A stretch of 64,000 nucleotides of DNA from Listeria sp. PSOL-1 (lineage in GTDB: Bacteria > Bacillota > Bacilli > Lactobacillales > Listeriaceae), in the NCBI RefSeq assembly GCF_902806445.1, contig NZ_LR760298.1, forward strand, positions 1,240,001 to 1,304,000. Direction: 5' to 3'. A program made the position numbers and the translations under genes. The notes below the pieces were generated by a model that did not search any database, was not told where the DNA came from, and saw only the letters and a list, made by a program, of their open reading frames with translations. Below are positions 1 to 11,289 of this stretch, piece by piece; within the stretch, counting starts at the first letter, position 1; each line of letters begins with the position of its first letter.

Positions 1-4
1 CGCT

Positions 5-1288
5 CTAGGACAAACTTTTAAGGTCATCAAAAAACGCTGGGTAAGATACATTGACAGCATCAGCTTGCTCTAATTCAACTTCACCTTCTTGAACAAGAAG
101 CGCTGCAATTTGGAGCATCATACCAATACGATGATCACCATAACTCGTCACTTTGGCAGCTTTAAGTGCCGTTTTTCCGTGAATAATTAAGCCATCTTCT
201 GTTGGTGTAATGACTGCACCCATTTTGGTAAGTTCGGTTGCAACGGCATCAATTCGATTCGTCTCTTTTACCTTTAATTCAGCAGCATCTTTAATGATCG
301 TTGTTCCCTCAGCTTGTGTGGCCAAAAGCGCAATGATTGGTAGTTCATCAATTAAACGCGGAATCATCTCACCAGAAATAGTTGTAGCTTTCAGTTTGGC
401 AGTTTTTATGATAATATCTCCAACTGGTTCGCTGACGTCGCTTTCCCCTTGATGAATGGTGAAGTCCCCACCCATTTCTTTTAAAACATCTAAAATACCT
501 GTCCGCGTTGGGTTCAAACCAACGTTAATTAACTTGATTTCACAGTGTGGCACAATAGACGCTGCGACAAGAAAGAATGCCGCAGATGAAATGTCTCCTG
601 GCACCGTAACATTCTGCCCAATAAAAGTTTGGCCACCTTCTACTTTAATTGTTAATCCTTCTGTCGTAATTTTCCCGCCAAATTGACGAATCATCTGTTC
701 TGTATGATCACGTGTTTTTTCTTTTTCATAAATCACTGTTTCACCGCTTGCTTGTAACGCTGCAAAAATAAGAGCACTCTTTACTTGAGCACTAGCAACA
801 GGCATCGTATATTCAATCGGCTTTAAATGCGTTGTCCCTAAAACGGTAATAGGAGCAAATTCAGAATTATTTTTGCCATCTAGTTTTGCACCCATTGCTC
901 TAAGAGGGAGCATAACGCGGTTCATAGGACGCTTAGCAAGCGAATCATCACCAAAAAGCTCTACTTTAAAAGGTTGTCCAGCCAAAATCCCCATCATAAG
1001 GCGAATCGTTGTGCCTGAATTCCCGACATCAAGGCTTTCTTTTGGCGCTTTTAAATGCGAAAAAGAAGCGCCATCAATCGTTACTTCGTGTTCACTAACT
1101 TCAATCGCCACGCCTAAACTGCGAAAAGCTTTTATCGTGCTTAAGCAATCTTCTGCTAAGAGAAAATGGCGGATCGTTGTTTTTCCTTTTGCAAGCGCAC
1201 CAAACATGATACTTCGATGTGAAATCGATTTGTCTCCTGGTACTTCAATCGTTCCATTTAAAGCAATTTTATTTGTTATTAATTTCAT
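5..1288 (-). CDS. aroA: 3-phosphoshikimate 1-carboxyvinyltransferase (EPSP synthase)
   Basis: Joins shikimate-3-phosphate to phosphoenolpyruvate, the sixth step of the cytoplasmic shikimate pathway. The protein has 427 residues, the usual family length. Visible motifs are PGDKSISHR at residues 17-25 (substrate binding), GNSGT near residue 90 and RDHTEQM in the second half. A longer frame runs upstream, but the ATG at 1288 is preceded by AAGGAG at good spacing and by the expected N-terminus MKLITNK, so I start there. It ends with TAG and is the last gene of the tyrA-aroA end of the minus-strand aromatic cluster; the tyrA stop lies 13 bases upstream of its start. Confidence 0.96.
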   Translation of the reverse strand: MKLITNKIALNGTIEVPGDKSISHRSIMFGALAKGKTTIRHFLLAEDCLSTIKAFRSLGVAIEVSEHEVTIDGASFSHLKAPKESLDVGNSGTTIRLMMGILAGQPFKVELFGDDSLAKRPMNRVMLPLRAMGAKLDGKNNSEFAPITVLGTTHLKPIEYTMPVASAQVKSALIFAALQASGETVIYEKEKTRDHTEQMIRQFGGKITTEGLTIKVEGGQTFIGQNVTVPGDISSAAFFLVAASIVPHCEIKLINVGLNPTRTGILDVLKEMGGDFTIHQGESDVSEPVGDIIIKTAKLKATTISGEMIPRLIDELPIIALLATQAEGTTIIKDAAELKVKETNRIDAVATELTKMGAVITPTEDGLIIHGKTALKAAKVTSYGDHRIGMMLQIAALLVQEGEVELEQADAVNVSYPAFFDDLKSLS

Positions 1289-1301
1289 TTGTTTTTTCTC
1301 C

Positions 1302-2405
1302 TTATTCAAAATGGCATGGATAGTTACTTCTTTTCGCAATACAATCTTTCGCTTTTTGCCTGTCTTCTTCATTTTGAAATGTGATTTGTAAAATTCCATT
1401 AATATCTTCACGTGTTTCTAAAATCTTAATATTAATCAAACTAATTTCTTCTTCTGCCAAAAATCCTGTTACTTCTGAAATAATTCCTGGCATATCAGGA
1501 ACATCAACAAATAAATCATAAAACGCTGGAATGGCTCCACCCTCATGTACGGGAAGTGAATCACGGAATTCCTTAGCTTGATCAAAAAAGTGATACAGCG
1601 CTTTTCCATCTGCTTTTTCAATCATCAAAAGAGCTTCATTCATATGATCTCGCCAATGCGTAAGCTGTTCTTTTAAGACAAGACGATTGCTAAGCGAAAT
1701 ATCTGTCCACATGCGTGGATCAGAGGAGGCAATCCGTGTAATATCCCGAAACCCACCAGCTGCTAAGCGAAATGCAGCAGAATGTTTTTCTGTAAATCGC
1801 CTGGTTTGATTCACTAAAGCAGACGCAACAATATGCGGTAAATGGCTTAACATTCCTGTAATTTGGTCATGTTCACAAGGAGAAAGCGTCAAAAATTTAG
1901 CCTTTGTTCCAATCAACCATTGCTTAAGTTGTTTTAATTGTTTTGGGTCAGTGGTTTCACTTGGTGTGAGCAAATAATAAGCATTCTCAAATAGCATTCT
2001 CTTAGCTGCAGTAATGCCACTTTTATGCGAGCCTGCCATCGGATGACCACCGATAAAATGGATGCCTGATGCTTGTAAGTTTTTTGCTACTTCCATGATG
2101 CTTCCTTTTGTACTACCAGTATCTGTCACGAGAACGTCTGGTTTTAATTTCAATTTTGGTAAATGTTTAAGGAGTTCTTCTGTTTCTTTTACCGGACAAC
2201 AGAAAATAATGAGATCTGCTCGCTTTGCATCAATGATAAGACTTTCTCCGATTTCATCAATAATTCCAAGCGTGATCCCAGCTTCAAGCGAACGATGACT
2301 CACATCAATCCCAATGATGTGCGCTGCTTGATGAGCCTCTTTAATTGAAAGCGCAATGGAGCCCCCAATGAGCCCCAAGCCAACAATCAATACATTTCCC
2401 TCCAT
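1302..2405 (-). CDS. tyrA: Prephenate dehydrogenase with C-terminal ACT domain
   Basis: Oxidative decarboxylation of prephenate to 4-hydroxyphenylpyruvate for tyrosine synthesis. The 367 residues start with a Rossmann NAD fold (GLGLIGGS at residues 9-16) and carry the catalytic-region motif [12 protein letters not shown] near residue 120. An ACT-type regulatory domain follows from about residue 295 ([15 protein letters not shown]), which in this family mediates tyrosine feedback inhibition. The start overlaps the end of hisC by 19 bases, so the two are probably translationally coupled. Assignment is from motif and context. Confidence 0.95.
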   Translation of the reverse strand: MEGNVLIVGLGLIGGSIALSIKEAHQAAHIIGIDVSHRSLEAGITLGIIDEIGESLIIDAKRADLIIFCCPVKETEELLKHLPKLKLKPDVLVTDTGSTKGSIMEVAKNLQASGIHFIGGHPMAGSHKSGITAAKRMLFENAYYLLTPSETTDPKQLKQLKQWLIGTKAKFLTLSPCEHDQITGMLSHLPHIVASALVNQTRRFTEKHSAAFRLAAGGFRDITRIASSDPRMWTDISLSNRLVLKEQLTHWRDHMNEALLMIEKADGKALYHFFDQAKEFRDSLPVHEGGAIPAFYDLFVDVPDMPGIISEVTGFLAEEEISLINIKILETREDINGILQITFQNEEDRQKAKDCIAKRSNYPCHFE

Positions 2406-3505
2406 TTAGATTGTCCTCCTTCTTCTAACAACGCTTTTAACAATTCAATCACTGCTTGATTATCTGCTTTTTTGCCAACCGTAATGCGCACCGCATTCGG
2501 AAAACCAAGTCCACGCCCAGAACGTGTAATAAAGCCATTTTGCTCTAAATAACTAAAAATTTCTTCAGCCGATCTATCCAATTCAAGTAAGACAAAATTT
2601 CCATATGCCGGGTACATTGTAACTTCTTCATACTGAGCACAAAATTCTTGATATTGTGCAATTCCAGCACGGTTTTCTTTACGAGATTTGGCGACAAATT
2701 CTTGATCCATTAATGCTACTTTAGCCAATTTTTGGCTAATCATCGTCGTGTTAAACGCTGGCCTTGCAATGTTTAGCTGCCCAATAATGGCTTTATCCGC
2801 TATTCCATAACCAATCCGTGCACTTGCTAAGCCGTAAATTTTGCTAAACGTACGGGTAATAATTAAATTTTTATAGCGCCGAATTAAATGTACATGCGGC
2901 TCTGGCACAGGATCAACATATTCAATATACGCTTCATCAAGGACAACAAGACAATCACTAGGGACTTTTTCTAAAAAATGAATGACTTCTGCTAAAGTGA
3001 TATAGTTACCTGTGGGATTGTTAGGACTACAGAGCCAGACAATGGCTGTTTTCTCATCAATAGCAGCAAGCATGCTAGGCAAATCATGAGATCCATCTTC
3101 TAATAATTTGATTTCACGTAATTCAGCACCTTCAATTTGCGCATTTTGACGATATTGAACAAAAGTAGGTACAGCCATTACCGTATTCGTTTCTTGTGAA
3201 AGAAGCGTTCGTGCAAGTATCGTAATTAATTCATCTACCCCTGCAGTAAAAATCAACTCTTCTTCAGAAACATTATAAAAACCTGCAACCATTTCGCGTA
3301 GTTCAGTAGCCCAACCATCTGGATAAATCTCAGTGGAACGATTGAGCTGAGATTGTAATGTTTTTACTTTTTCTGAGCAACCATTAGGATTCTCATTAGA
3401 AGATAATTTTGTGATTTTTGTCAAACCAAGTTCTGCCATTACTTGTTCTTCTCGCTTACCTGGTTTATAGGAATGCAAGCCGGTCAATGTTTTTTTCCAT
3501 TTCAT
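2387..3505 (-). CDS. hisC: Histidinol-phosphate / aromatic aminotransferase
   Basis: Class I/II PLP aminotransferase of 372 residues. [17 protein letters not shown] and DEAYIEY are present, and the PLP lysine sits in [18 protein letters not shown]. In Bacillus and Listeria the gene at this position converts histidinol phosphate and also transaminates the phenylpyruvate and hydroxyphenylpyruvate made by the neighbouring enzymes; the dual role is inferred from family and context. It lies between aroH and tyrA with no his genes nearby. Start chosen at MKWKK; the next gene upstream, aroH, ends 7 bases away. Confidence 0.93.
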   Translation of the reverse strand: MKWKKTLTGLHSYKPGKREEQVMAELGLTKITKLSSNENPNGCSEKVKTLQSQLNRSTEIYPDGWATELREMVAGFYNVSEEELIFTAGVDELITILARTLLSQETNTVMAVPTFVQYRQNAQIEGAELREIKLLEDGSHDLPSMLAAIDEKTAIVWLCSPNNPTGNYITLAEVIHFLEKVPSDCLVVLDEAYIEYVDPVPEPHVHLIRRYKNLIITRTFSKIYGLASARIGYGIADKAIIGQLNIARPAFNTTMISQKLAKVALMDQEFVAKSRKENRAGIAQYQEFCAQYEEVTMYPAYGNFVLLELDRSAEEIFSYLEQNGFITRSGRGLGFPNAVRITVGKKADNQAVIELLKALLEEGGQSKWREMY

Positions 3506-3512
3506 TTTTTAT

Positions 3513-3881
3513 TCACTTCTTTCTGGAAAGATCAGGACGTAAACGGACGGCATCATGTAAATAAACATGCTTCATCTCCGTTAATTTTTTATCTGAGATC
3601 ACTTGAACCATTAAACGAATACATTTAAGAGGTGCTCCGGGAACTTTTATTTCTTGCATTCCCATCACTGGTACAAGTTCGTAGCCTTTTGTTTCTCTTA
3701 CCGCACGTGCTGGAAAAGCTGCTGTAACGTCCTCAGTAACCGTAATGATAACAGAAATAAGTTCTTCCGCATCTTGAATCCCATTTTCTAATAAAATGGT
3801 TTGAAAGAGTTCACTTGTCGCTTTGTAAATTTCTTCAGCCGTATTCTCTGTGATGGTTGTTGCGCCACGTATTGCCCGCAT
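3513..3881 (-). CDS. aroH: Chorismate mutase, AroH type
   Basis: Monofunctional chorismate mutase of 122 residues that rearranges chorismate to prephenate. It has the compact AroH fold signature rather than the all-helical AroQ type: MRAIRGATTI at the N-terminus and FPARAVRE in the middle supply the active-site arginines. The frame extends further upstream, but the ATG at 3881 follows a GAGGGGG ribosome site and gives the conserved N-terminus. Its start abuts the aroB stop codon, so the two are in one operon. Confidence 0.93.
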   Translation of the reverse strand: MRAIRGATTITENTAEEIYKATSELFQTILLENGIQDAEELISVIITVTEDVTAAFPARAVRETKGYELVPVMGMQEIKVPGAPLKCIRLMVQVISDKKLTEMKHVYLHDAVRLRPDLSRKK

Positions 3882-3882
3882 A

Positions 3883-4971
3883 TTAGTTTCCCCCTCGTTC
3901 CATTTGGTCAAATGTTGTTTCTGCTAATTCTGTCTGGATTGGTAAAATGTCCACTTGTCCGATATCATGCAAAAGGACCATTTTGATTTCAGCAAAAGTT
4001 GTTTTTTTATCGCGATACATGTGCTGGTAAATCTCATTAAATGAAACGTCTTGTGGGAGTTCAGTAATATAGCCTAATCCTTTAAGCCAACCGATAAAAC
4101 GATCCAGGTCAAACGGTAATGAAAAAGCGATCTTACTCATATGGAGCGCATACATCATTCCATAAATCACAGCTTCCCCGTGCAGCCACCTGCCATAATT
4201 ACCATATGCTTCAAGCGCGTGACCAAATGTATGTCCAAAATTTAAAAAAGCACGAACGCTTTCTTCTCTCTCGTCTTTTGCCACAATCTCGGCTTTTACT
4301 TGAATTCCCTTTAATAAAAAGGGCGTCATATCTTTTTCATAAAAATCGGCTTCACTTTGATAGGTTTTCATCAACTCTTCTAGCAAAGATGCACTACTAA
4401 TCAACGCATGTTTAATCAATTCAGCAAAACCAGATCTAATTTCGCGAATAGGTAATGAAGTCAAAAAAAACGTATCATAAATCACAGCTTCTGGTTGATA
4501 AAATACGCCGACCATGTTTTTCCCAAGTGAATGGTTGATCGCTACTTTTCCACCGACAGCACTATCATGCGCTAAAATCGTCGTTGGGATTTGGTAAAAA
4601 GGAATACCACGCATGTAAGTTGCAGCAACAAATCCACCAAGATCCCCAATTACACCGCCACCAAAAGCAAGTAAAACAGATTTACGATCAAGCCCCGCTT
4701 CAATGGCTTTTGTGATAATGTCTTCATAGACAGCAAACGTTTTTGCTTCTTCCCCATTTGGTGTGACATAATAGACGACATTTTCATTACTTGCAAGTAG
4801 ATGTTCTATTTTATCTAAATAAAGGTCAGCAACATGTTGATCTGTTAAGACAAATACTTTTGAATAAGTAGAAAGTTCAGCTGCTAAATCTAACTCAACT
4901 TCTTGGAAAATATTTTTCCCAATATAAACAGGATAAGCTTTGCTCTTTGTTTTGATTGTTAATTCAGCCAT
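3883..4971 (-). CDS. aroB: 3-dehydroquinate synthase
   Basis: Cyclises DAHP to 3-dehydroquinate, the second shikimate step. The protein has 362 residues. It shows the NAD-binding GGGVIGDLGGF stretch, the PTTILAHDSAVGGK active-site segment and the metal-binding region FGHTFGHALE and HGEAV. It sits 2 bases downstream of aroC and just upstream of aroH, as in other Bacillales aromatic operons. Confidence 0.96.
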   Translation of the reverse strand: MAELTIKTKSKAYPVYIGKNIFQEVELDLAAELSTYSKVFVLTDQHVADLYLDKIEHLLASNENVVYYVTPNGEEAKTFAVYEDIITKAIEAGLDRKSVLLAFGGGVIGDLGGFVAATYMRGIPFYQIPTTILAHDSAVGGKVAINHSLGKNMVGVFYQPEAVIYDTFFLTSLPIREIRSGFAELIKHALISSASLLEELMKTYQSEADFYEKDMTPFLLKGIQVKAEIVAKDEREESVRAFLNFGHTFGHALEAYGNYGRWLHGEAVIYGMMYALHMSKIAFSLPFDLDRFIGWLKGLGYITELPQDVSFNEIYQHMYRDKKTTFAEIKMVLLHDIGQVDILPIQTELAETTFDQMERGGN

Positions 4972-4973
4972 GA

Positions 4974-6140
4974 TTAAAACTCCTTTGTCATTTGCCGATA
5001 TTCTGCTATTTGTTCTTTTAACCTATCAAAACGATCGCCATCAAATTTTTCTAAAACGGAAACGGCTATTTCCCAAGCAACAACAGCTTCAGCAACAACA
5101 CTTGCAGCCGGTACAGCACAACTATCTGAACGTTCAACGCTTGCTTTAAACGTTTCTTTCGTGTCAATATCAACGCTCTTAAGCGGTTTATATAGCGTTG
5201 GAATCGGCTTCATCACGCCACGAACAACGATCGGCATGCCATTTGTCATCCCGCCTTCAAAACCACCTAAACTATTCGTACGACGTGTATAACCAGCTTC
5301 TTTAGACCAAATAATTTCATCCATTACTTCACTTCCAGGTTTACGCGCTGCTTCAAATCCTACGCCGAATTCAGCACCTTTGAACGCATTAATGCTAACC
5401 AGCGCTTGTGCGATTTTAGCGTCTAATTTTTTATCCCACTGCACGTAACTTCCAAGTCCAGCAGGCACACCGCTAACAACCACTTCTACGACACCACCAA
5501 TGGTATCGCCATTTTTTTTCGCTTCATCGATTTTTTGCATCATTTCTTCCGCGGCATTCGCATCTAAAGAACGAACAGGGGAAGCTTCTGAGATCGTCTT
5601 AATCTCTGTTATTGTATAATCTTTTGTTAAATTAGCTTTCGTTCCTCCAATTTCAAGGACATGCCCAGCAACTTCAATCCCAAGTTCATGAAGAAGTTTT
5701 TTCGCAATAGCTCCCGCTGCTACACGTACTGTCGTTTCCCGTGCACTCGAACGTTCTAAAACATTTCGCATGTCACGATGCCCATATTTCATTCCTCCAA
5801 CTAAATCAGCATGCCCTGGACGTGGATGTGAGACTTTACGTGAGGCTTCTTTTTTTTCTGAAACGGGGGAAACACTCATCACACTTTCCCAGTGTTTCCA
5901 ATCTTTATTTTCAACAAATAACGCTACTGGAGATCCAAGTGTCTTACCATGTCTAATTCCAGCTGTAATCTGTACTTGATCTTTTTCAATTTGCATTCGT
6001 GCACCGCGACCATAACCACCTTGGCGTCGTCTTAACTCGTGATCAATATCTTTACTAAGAAGTGGCAATCCTGCTGGCAGTCCTTCAATAATCGTTGTAA
6101 GTCCAGGCCCGTGGGATTCCCCAGCTGTCAAATATCTCAT
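4974..6140 (-). CDS. aroC: Chorismate synthase
   Basis: Makes chorismate from EPSP using reduced FMN, the last common step to aromatic amino acids, folate and menaquinone. The 388 residues show GESHGPGL at 7-14, [26 protein letters not shown] and DSCAVPAA, all conserved in the family. The gene is called aroF in Bacillus nomenclature. The start codon is followed upstream by a 223-base gap, so it is probably the first gene of the aroC-to-aroA transcription unit. Confidence 0.96.
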   Translation of the reverse strand: MRYLTAGESHGPGLTTIIEGLPAGLPLLSKDIDHELRRRQGGYGRGARMQIEKDQVQITAGIRHGKTLGSPVALFVENKDWKHWESVMSVSPVSEKKEASRKVSHPRPGHADLVGGMKYGHRDMRNVLERSSARETTVRVAAGAIAKKLLHELGIEVAGHVLEIGGTKANLTKDYTITEIKTISEASPVRSLDANAAEEMMQKIDEAKKNGDTIGGVVEVVVSGVPAGLGSYVQWDKKLDAKIAQALVSINAFKGAEFGVGFEAARKPGSEVMDEIIWSKEAGYTRRTNSLGGFEGGMTNGMPIVVRGVMKPIPTLYKPLKSVDIDTKETFKASVERSDSCAVPAASVVAEAVVAWEIAVSVLEKFDGDRFDRLKEQIAEYRQMTKEF

Positions 6141-6300
6141 TTTTTCCTCATCCCTTCATGATTAAATGCTATTTTTATTAAAAATATTTTAGCACTTTAA
6201 AGTATATATGTACGATTTTAACATACCACTATCAAGAAAACAACCTTCTAGTCTTTTATCCATCATAGCAAAAAATGAAGAAAATTTGCATCACAAACCG

Positions 6301-6357
6301 CAAAAAAGACACGAATTAGGAAATAAAAAGCATTACTACCTAAAATTCGCATCTTCT
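6301..6357 (-). terminator. Probable intrinsic terminator downstream of ndk
   Basis: On the minus strand a hairpin pairs AAGATGCGAATTTTAGG with CCTAATTCGTGTCTT across an 18-base loop and runs into TTTTTT. It lies just after the ndk stop and would separate folE/hepS-to-ndk transcription from aroC. Confidence 0.7.
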
Positions 6358-6363
6358 TGTTTT

Positions 6364-6807
6364 TTAAAGCCAAACATCAAGCGCTTTTTGATAATGTACA
6401 AGTTCTTCTGGATTGAAAAAAAGAGCAATTTCTCTTTCAGCAGAAGTTTGGCTATCTGAGCCATGAATAATATTCCGATTCATATGAAGTGCATAATCAA
6501 AGCGAATGGTTCCAGCACTTGCTTCTTCCGGATTTGTTTTTCCCATCATTTTACGTGCGAATTCAATCGCATGGTCACCTTCAAGTACCATCGCAAAAAC
6601 AGGATTTGACGTGATAAAGGTGATTAAATCATTAAAAAACGGTTTTCCTGCGTGTTCTTTATAGTGCGCTTTCGCTAGTTCAGGGGTAATTTGTAACATC
6701 TTTGCCCCAACCAGCTTGAGCCCTTTTTTCTCAAAGCGAGAAATAATCTCACCAATATAACCACGTTCAACACCATCAGGCTTGATCATCATATAAGTTC
6801 TTTCCAT
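6364..6807 (-). CDS. ndk: Nucleoside diphosphate kinase
   Basis: Transfers the gamma phosphate from ATP to nucleoside diphosphates through a phosphohistidine. The protein has 147 residues; [11 protein letters not shown] near the start and the active-site region NIIHGSDS are clear. A TTG directly precedes the chosen ATG, which has AAAGGAGGT upstream. It follows hepT by 13 bases, the conserved Bacillales order. Confidence 0.95.
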   Translation of the reverse strand: MERTYMMIKPDGVERGYIGEIISRFEKKGLKLVGAKMLQITPELAKAHYKEHAGKPFFNDLITFITSNPVFAMVLEGDHAIEFARKMMGKTNPEEASAGTIRFDYALHMNRNIIHGSDSQTSAEREIALFFNPEELVHYQKALDVWL

Positions 6808-6820
6808 CAAAAGACCTCCT

Positions 6821-7789
6821 TTAATGACTGCGTTTATTTAATGCGCTTACGACTTGTCTTAATGGTTTTAATTCTTTCGTTTGTGGAAGTTCGTTCAAAA
6901 TCTGAAGTGCTTTATTCGAATAAGCTGTTGCTACTTCTTCTGCTTTTTTTATCGCACCACTGTCGATAATCGCTTGAATGATTCTTTTCATCTCATCAGA
7001 ATTTGTTTCACTTGTTACACAAGCAATTCGTTTAGCTAAAAGTGGATCTTTCATCGCAAAAAAAACTGGTAAAGTAACATTCCCTTGGCGTAAATCTTCC
7101 CCCGCTGGTTTACCGATTGCTTTTTCACTTCCAACAAAATCAAGGATATCATCAGAAATTTGAAAAGCCATCCCAACATAATAGCCAAATAAATAGAGTT
7201 TTTCATCGAACCGATTTGGCAATTGACCAATGATACCTCCAAGTCCACAACTAGCTGCTATTAAAAGTGCCGTTTTTCGTTTTATTCGCCGCAAATACGT
7301 TTTTACACTTTGCTCAAAATTATATTTATCTTTAATTTGCTCAATTTCACCAATAGCAAGCTCAACCGTTACCTTCGAAAGCATTAAATGAGCACGTCGA
7401 TCTTTTAATCGCGTCATATATTCTAGCGATTTAGCAAAAAGAAAATCCCCCGTATACATAGCAATATGATTCCCCCAAAGTGCTTTAATCGTTGGTCGCC
7501 CTCTTCGTACCGCAGCATCATCGACTACATCATCATGAACAATGGACGCCATGTGAATAAGCTCAATCGCAGCCGCACCGTACCTTACTTCTTCAGGATC
7601 CGCTTCTTTTGAAAGTCTAGATGAAAAGCACAGAAAAAGCGGCCGAATACGTTTGCCACCAGCTTTAAGCAAATGTAGTGCTGCTTCAGAAATCATATCA
7701 CTATCTGTATCACCGACAGCTTTGGTTAACACACGCTCAATATTTTCAATGTCCTTTTGTGCATTTACATATAAAAAATTAACATTCAT
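6821..7789 (-). CDS. hepT: Heptaprenyl diphosphate synthase component II
   Basis: Catalytic subunit of the heterodimer that elongates farnesyl diphosphate to the C35 side chain of menaquinone-7. In its 322 residues both aspartate-rich prenyltransferase motifs are present (VHDDVVDD and SDDILDF). The start ATG overlaps the menG stop as ATGA. Its partner component I (hepS) lies one gene upstream, so all genes for this menaquinone branch are together. Confidence 0.94.
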   Translation of the reverse strand: MNVNFLYVNAQKDIENIERVLTKAVGDTDSDMISEAALHLLKAGGKRIRPLFLCFSSRLSKEADPEEVRYGAAAIELIHMASIVHDDVVDDAAVRRGRPTIKALWGNHIAMYTGDFLFAKSLEYMTRLKDRRAHLMLSKVTVELAIGEIEQIKDKYNFEQSVKTYLRRIKRKTALLIAASCGLGGIIGQLPNRFDEKLYLFGYYVGMAFQISDDILDFVGSEKAIGKPAGEDLRQGNVTLPVFFAMKDPLLAKRIACVTSETNSDEMKRIIQAIIDSGAIKKAEEVATAYSNKALQILNELPQTKELKPLRQVVSALNKRSH

Positions 7790-8514
7790 TTGTGGTCACC
7801 AATTTGTTCTTTCTTTTTAACACCAAAATGAGAGGCACTCACGCCACCATTATGTGAAATATAACGAACATGAGCGAATCCTGCTTCATAAAACATATCC
7901 GACAATGCTCCCATATTGGGAAATGCTCGCGTCGATTCTTGTAACCAACTATACTCATGATAACTTTTCGCAAAAAGTTTGCCGACAAGCGGCATAACAT
8001 AACGGAAATAGCCATTAAACAGTGGCCGCCAAAGCGGTATATTCGGCTGGCTCGTTTCAAGACAAACCGCTTCTCCACCTGGCTTTAAAACGCGGTACAT
8101 CTCTTTTAAAACCGTTAAATAATCAGGGACATTCCGAAGTCCAAAGCCGATTGTAACATAATCAAAAGAATCATCAGCAAAAGGAAGCCGCATTGCATTG
8201 CCATGAATTAATTTAACATTTGTATAACCAGCTTGGGCTACTTTCTTACGACCAACTTCAAGCATGTTTTCACTAAAATCAAGTCCTATAACCTCACCGT
8301 TGCTACCAACATATTCAGCTGACATCATCGCCCAGTCCGCAGTCCCACAACATACATCAAGTACTTTGGCCCCTTTTTTCACACGCATAAGCTCCATTGT
8401 TTGTTTGCGCCAATGAATGTGTAATTTAAAGCTGATAATGCTGTTCATGACATCATAATCAGCTGAAATTTTTTCAAACACTTTATGTACTTTTTCCTCT
8501 TTTGTTTCCGTCAC
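7786..8514 (-). CDS. menG: Demethylmenaquinone methyltransferase
   Basis: SAM-dependent methylation of demethylmenaquinone, the last step of menaquinone synthesis. It has 242 residues with the SAM motif [11 protein letters not shown], then GLDFSENML and the family stretch FGLRNVPD. I chose the GTG at 8514, which follows AAAGGAGGCGATTTAGC and gives the N-terminus (M)[14 protein letters not shown] longer frame upstream lacks a ribosome site. Also called menH or ubiE. Confidence 0.94.
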   Translation of the reverse strand: MTETKEEKVHKVFEKISADYDVMNSIISFKLHIHWRKQTMELMRVKKGAKVLDVCCGTADWAMMSAEYVGSNGEVIGLDFSENMLEVGRKKVAQAGYTNVKLIHGNAMRLPFADDSFDYVTIGFGLRNVPDYLTVLKEMYRVLKPGGEAVCLETSQPNIPLWRPLFNGYFRYVMPLVGKLFAKSYHEYSWLQESTRAFPNMGALSDMFYEAGFAHVRYISHNGGVSASHFGVKKKEQIGDHK

Positions 8515-8530
8515 GCTAAATCGCCTCCTT

Positions 8531-9307
8531 TCATTCAGCATTTAAAAGCTCGTTCAAATGGGTTAAAAGCGCAGGCGAAAACCCTTCATATGCTGATAGG
8601 AGCTTGTTTAATTCTACCTTTACATCTGCAATAATTTGTGTTAACCAATCTTCAAATTGCGCTACACCTGCTTTAGCAAAATAACCATGTTCATATGCTT
8701 TTAATAATAAACTTGTTTTCGTTTCCACATAAAAAGCTTTATCTTGAAGCAAGCGTTTGAGCAAAATGGTCTTGCTTGCAAAATCGATAAATGCTTCATC
8801 TTTATTAAAATAACGCGCAAATTCGGCAAAGATGGCCGCCTTTGTTGCAACAAGTTGTTCCATTAATTCCGCATCCGTTGCAACATTTAATTGATACACA
8901 TTTGCCTTTGCTGTATTTGTCTTTTGGACTCCTTGCTGCAAAACAGCTAATAAATCAGTCATTTTGAGTTCAGCCATTGTTTTGTAATAAAGTGCACTAT
9001 AAAAATCACCAGCAAGAACGGTTAATTCTCGTTGTTCTCTTGTTAATTTATGCGTATCATTTATTTCATCAATGACGTCATGCGTATCATGAGCTAAAAT
9101 CACGTATAATGTGGCGCTTACCACACGATACCGCTCTGTTTCAGAGAGTCCTGAATCACGATCACACATTGCTTCATGCAGCCACAGCATTTGCGTTTTA
9201 TCGGTTTTAGGTCCTTCAAAATGGTCGTTTAAAAATTGATATAAAGTTTGATCTTCCACCAATTGCTCCACTTCCTTCAGCTGCACTCTGCTCCCTTGAT
9301 AGGTCAT
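8531..9307 (-). CDS. hepS: Heptaprenyl diphosphate synthase component I
   Basis: Small regulatory and product-length-determining subunit that pairs with HepT. The 258 residues are mostly helical with no catalytic aspartate motif, as expected for component I. This family is poorly conserved, so the call rests largely on length and on the order folE-hepS-menG-hepT-ndk. ATG at 9307 is preceded by AAAGGAG. Confidence 0.85.
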   Translation of the reverse strand: MTYQGSRVQLKEVEQLVEDQTLYQFLNDHFEGPKTDKTQMLWLHEAMCDRDSGLSETERYRVVSATLYVILAHDTHDVIDEINDTHKLTREQRELTVLAGDFYSALYYKTMAELKMTDLLAVLQQGVQKTNTAKANVYQLNVATDAELMEQLVATKAAIFAEFARYFNKDEAFIDFASKTILLKRLLQDKAFYVETKTSLLLKAYEHGYFAKAGVAQFEDWLTQIIADVKVELNKLLSAYEGFSPALLTHLNELLNAE

Positions 9308-9319
9308 TTTTGAATTTCT

Positions 9320-9372
9320 CCTTTAATTGTTCATTTCATCTAACATAAATTATAACATAAAAAACAAAAAAA
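9320..9372 (-). promoter_or_regulatory. Possible promoter for hepS-menG-hepT-ndk
   Basis: A perfect TATAAT lies on the minus strand about 40 bases upstream of the hepS start. The best -35, TTGCTG, is at a long 19-base spacing and overlaps the end of the folE terminator stem. The -10 is clear but the -35 is weak. Confidence 0.4.
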
Positions 9373-9400
9373 ACAGCAATCTAGACATCTGATTGCTGCA
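9361..9400 (-). terminator. Intrinsic terminator after folE
   Basis: On the minus strand CAGCAAT pairs with ATTGCTG across an 11-base loop and is followed by an eight-T run. It lies 11 bases past the folE stop. Confidence 0.8.
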
Positions 9401-9410
9401 TTTTACTTAT

Positions 9411-9977
9411 TTATGCTTTAATAAGCGCCATGACTTCACTGCGAAGCTTATCATCTGTACGAAAAGCACCTCGAACAGCACTTGTTACTGTCTTTGCCCC
9501 AGCTTTGTTTACGCCACGAATCGTCATACACATATGCTCAGCCTCAATAACCACCATGCAACCAAGCGGCTTTAATTTTTCCATCATGATTTCAGCCACA
9601 GTCGTTGTTATCCGCTCTTGTAATTGTGGCCTTTTACTTATATCATCAACCACGCGTACTAACTTACTAAGCCCAGCAACTCTTCCATTTTGCGGTAAAT
9701 AAGCCACGTGCGCAACGCCAAAAAACGGAACTAAGTGGTGTTCACACATCGATGAAAAACGAATGTCCTTCACAAGAACGAGTTCCTCATGCTCCTCTTC
9801 AAAAACGGTATCAAAATGAACGGTGGGATCCTTTTTAAGTCCAGCAAATACTTCTTCATACATTCGTGCTACTCTTTTTGGTGTATCAAGCAGACCCTCG
9901 CGCTCTGGATTTTCACCAACAGCTTCAAGTATCATCTTAACTGCTTGAGCAATTTTTTCTTTATCGACTTGTTCCAT
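9411..9977 (-). CDS. folE: GTP cyclohydrolase I
   Basis: Converts GTP to 7,8-dihydroneopterin triphosphate, the first step of folate synthesis. It has 188 residues; the zinc and substrate motif [10 protein letters not shown] and the C-terminal MTIRGV/KTVTSA segments are present. It equals mtrA of Bacillus. Upstream, where hup is usually found in Listeria and Bacillus, there is instead the 3' end of rpsA. Confidence 0.95.
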   Translation of the reverse strand: MEQVDKEKIAQAVKMILEAVGENPEREGLLDTPKRVARMYEEVFAGLKKDPTVHFDTVFEEEHEELVLVKDIRFSSMCEHHLVPFFGVAHVAYLPQNGRVAGLSKLVRVVDDISKRPQLQERITTTVAEIMMEKLKPLGCMVVIEAEHMCMTIRGVNKAGAKTVTSAVRGAFRTDDKLRSEVMALIKA

Positions 9978-10092
9978 ACTTTTACCCCTTCACAAACTTA
10001 TATCTATCTTTTTTATCTTATCACAAAGTACATCGTTTTGGTAAATTAAAGTTTATTGTGATTTGTGCTCACTTTATTGCTGCTTATGATCA

Positions 10093-10137
10093 ATAAAAAA
10101 TAAGACCCCTTCTGCCTAGACAGAAAGGATCTTATTT
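10093..10137 (-). terminator. Intrinsic terminator after rpsA
   Basis: On the minus strand a long hairpin pairs AATAAGATCCTTTCTG with CAGAAGGGGTCTTATT and ends in a T run. It begins immediately at the rpsA stop codon. Confidence 0.85.
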
Positions 10138-11289
10138 TTATTTATCTTCACTACTATCTTTAATCCCTTTAAGCTTATCACCAATTAAGTCTCCCATTTG
10201 GAAACCAGTGTTTTCTTCAGGCATTTCGTATTCTGGTTCAGAAACCGGCTCGTCTTCAAGTACTTTAATGCTTAAAGATAAACGTTTCTCAGCTTCATCA
10301 ACTTCTAATACTTTGACTTCAACTTCTTGGCCTTCTTCTAATACCTCGTTTGGCGTGCCAATATGTTGATGTGAAATCTGAGAAATATGAACCAATCCTT
10401 CAACACCAGGAAATACTTCTACAAAAGCACCGAAAGAAACTAAGCGCATCACTTTTCCTTTTAACACAGAACCAACTGGTGCTTTCTCAGAGATATTATC
10501 CCATGGTCCAGGAAGCGTATCTTTAATGGAAAGCGAAATGCGTTCATTTTCAGGATCAACACTAATGACTTTCACTTTTACTTTTTCACCTTCTGAAAGG
10601 ATGTCACTAGGAGATGCAACATGCTGGTAGGAGATTTGTGAAACATGGACTAGCCCGTCAACACCACCTAAATCAATAAACGCACCAAATTTAGCAAGGC
10701 GTTCAACGGTTCCTTCGATGATATCTCCTTCTTTAATCTCGCTTAATCGTTCCTTTTTCTTAGCGGCTTCTTCTTCTTCAACAATAGCGCGATGGCTTAA
10801 AATAACTCGATTGTTCTCAGGTTCAAATTCAACAACTTTAAACGTTAATGATTTTCCCTTGTAATCAGTGAAATCTTCAATAAAGCGGTTGCTGACTAAA
10901 GAAGCTGGAACAAAAGCGCGGACACCAAGATCAACCACAAGTCCACCTTTTACAACATCGCTTACAACAGCTTCAAAAACTTCACCAGATTCAAATTTTG
11001 CTTTTACTTCATCTACTGCTTTTTCTGCGTCTACCTTGCGTTTTGAAAGAACAAGAATATCTTCCTCTACTTTTGTAACAATCAAATCTAATGTATCGCC
11101 TACTTTAACTACATCAGAAGCTGATTCCACATGTACATTGGAAAGTTCACTAATCGGAATAACACCATCCAGTTTGCTATCAGGAATTCCAACGTAAACT
11201 TGTTTATCCTCAACGCTAGTAACTGTACCGGTTACTTTATCTCCTTCATCAAAGCTCTTAACTTCCACATTATTTAATTCTTCAGACAT
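10138..11289 (-). CDS. rpsA: Ribosomal protein S1-like RNA-binding protein
   Basis: The 383 residues contain four S1 OB-fold repeats at about 15-85, 103-170, 187-255 and 272-342, with the conserved SxLSxxxVxVGDTL- and GAFVEVFPGVEGLVHISQIS-type stretches. Firmicute versions (YpfD-like) have four repeats, not the six of proteobacterial S1. The acidic C-terminal tail is non-repeat. ATG at 11289 follows GAGGAGGG. It probably binds mRNA at the 30S subunit; its essentiality differs among Firmicutes. Confidence 0.92.
   Translation of the reverse strand: MSEELNNVEVKSFDEGDKVTGTVTSVEDKQVYVGIPDSKLDGVIPISELSNVHVESASDVVKVGDTLDLIVTKVEEDILVLSKRKVDAEKAVDEVKAKFESGEVFEAVVSDVVKGGLVVDLGVRAFVPASLVSNRFIEDFTDYKGKSLTFKVVEFEPENNRVILSHRAIVEEEEAAKKKERLSEIKEGDIIEGTVERLAKFGAFIDLGGVDGLVHVSQISYQHVASPSDILSEGEKVKVKVISVDPENERISLSIKDTLPGPWDNISEKAPVGSVLKGKVMRLVSFGAFVEVFPGVEGLVHISQISHQHIGTPNEVLEEGQEVEVKVLEVDEAEKRLSLSIKVLEDEPVSEPEYEMPEENTGFQMGDLIGDKLKGIKDSSEDK

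Noticed and set aside
873-1391. 172-codon frame opposite aroA
   Set aside because: Shadow of a well-supported gene, no ribosome site and no recognisable motif.
10050-10076. Rex-like site TTGTGA..TCAC upstream of folE
   Set aside because: Spacing is one base too long and the second half ends TT instead of AA.
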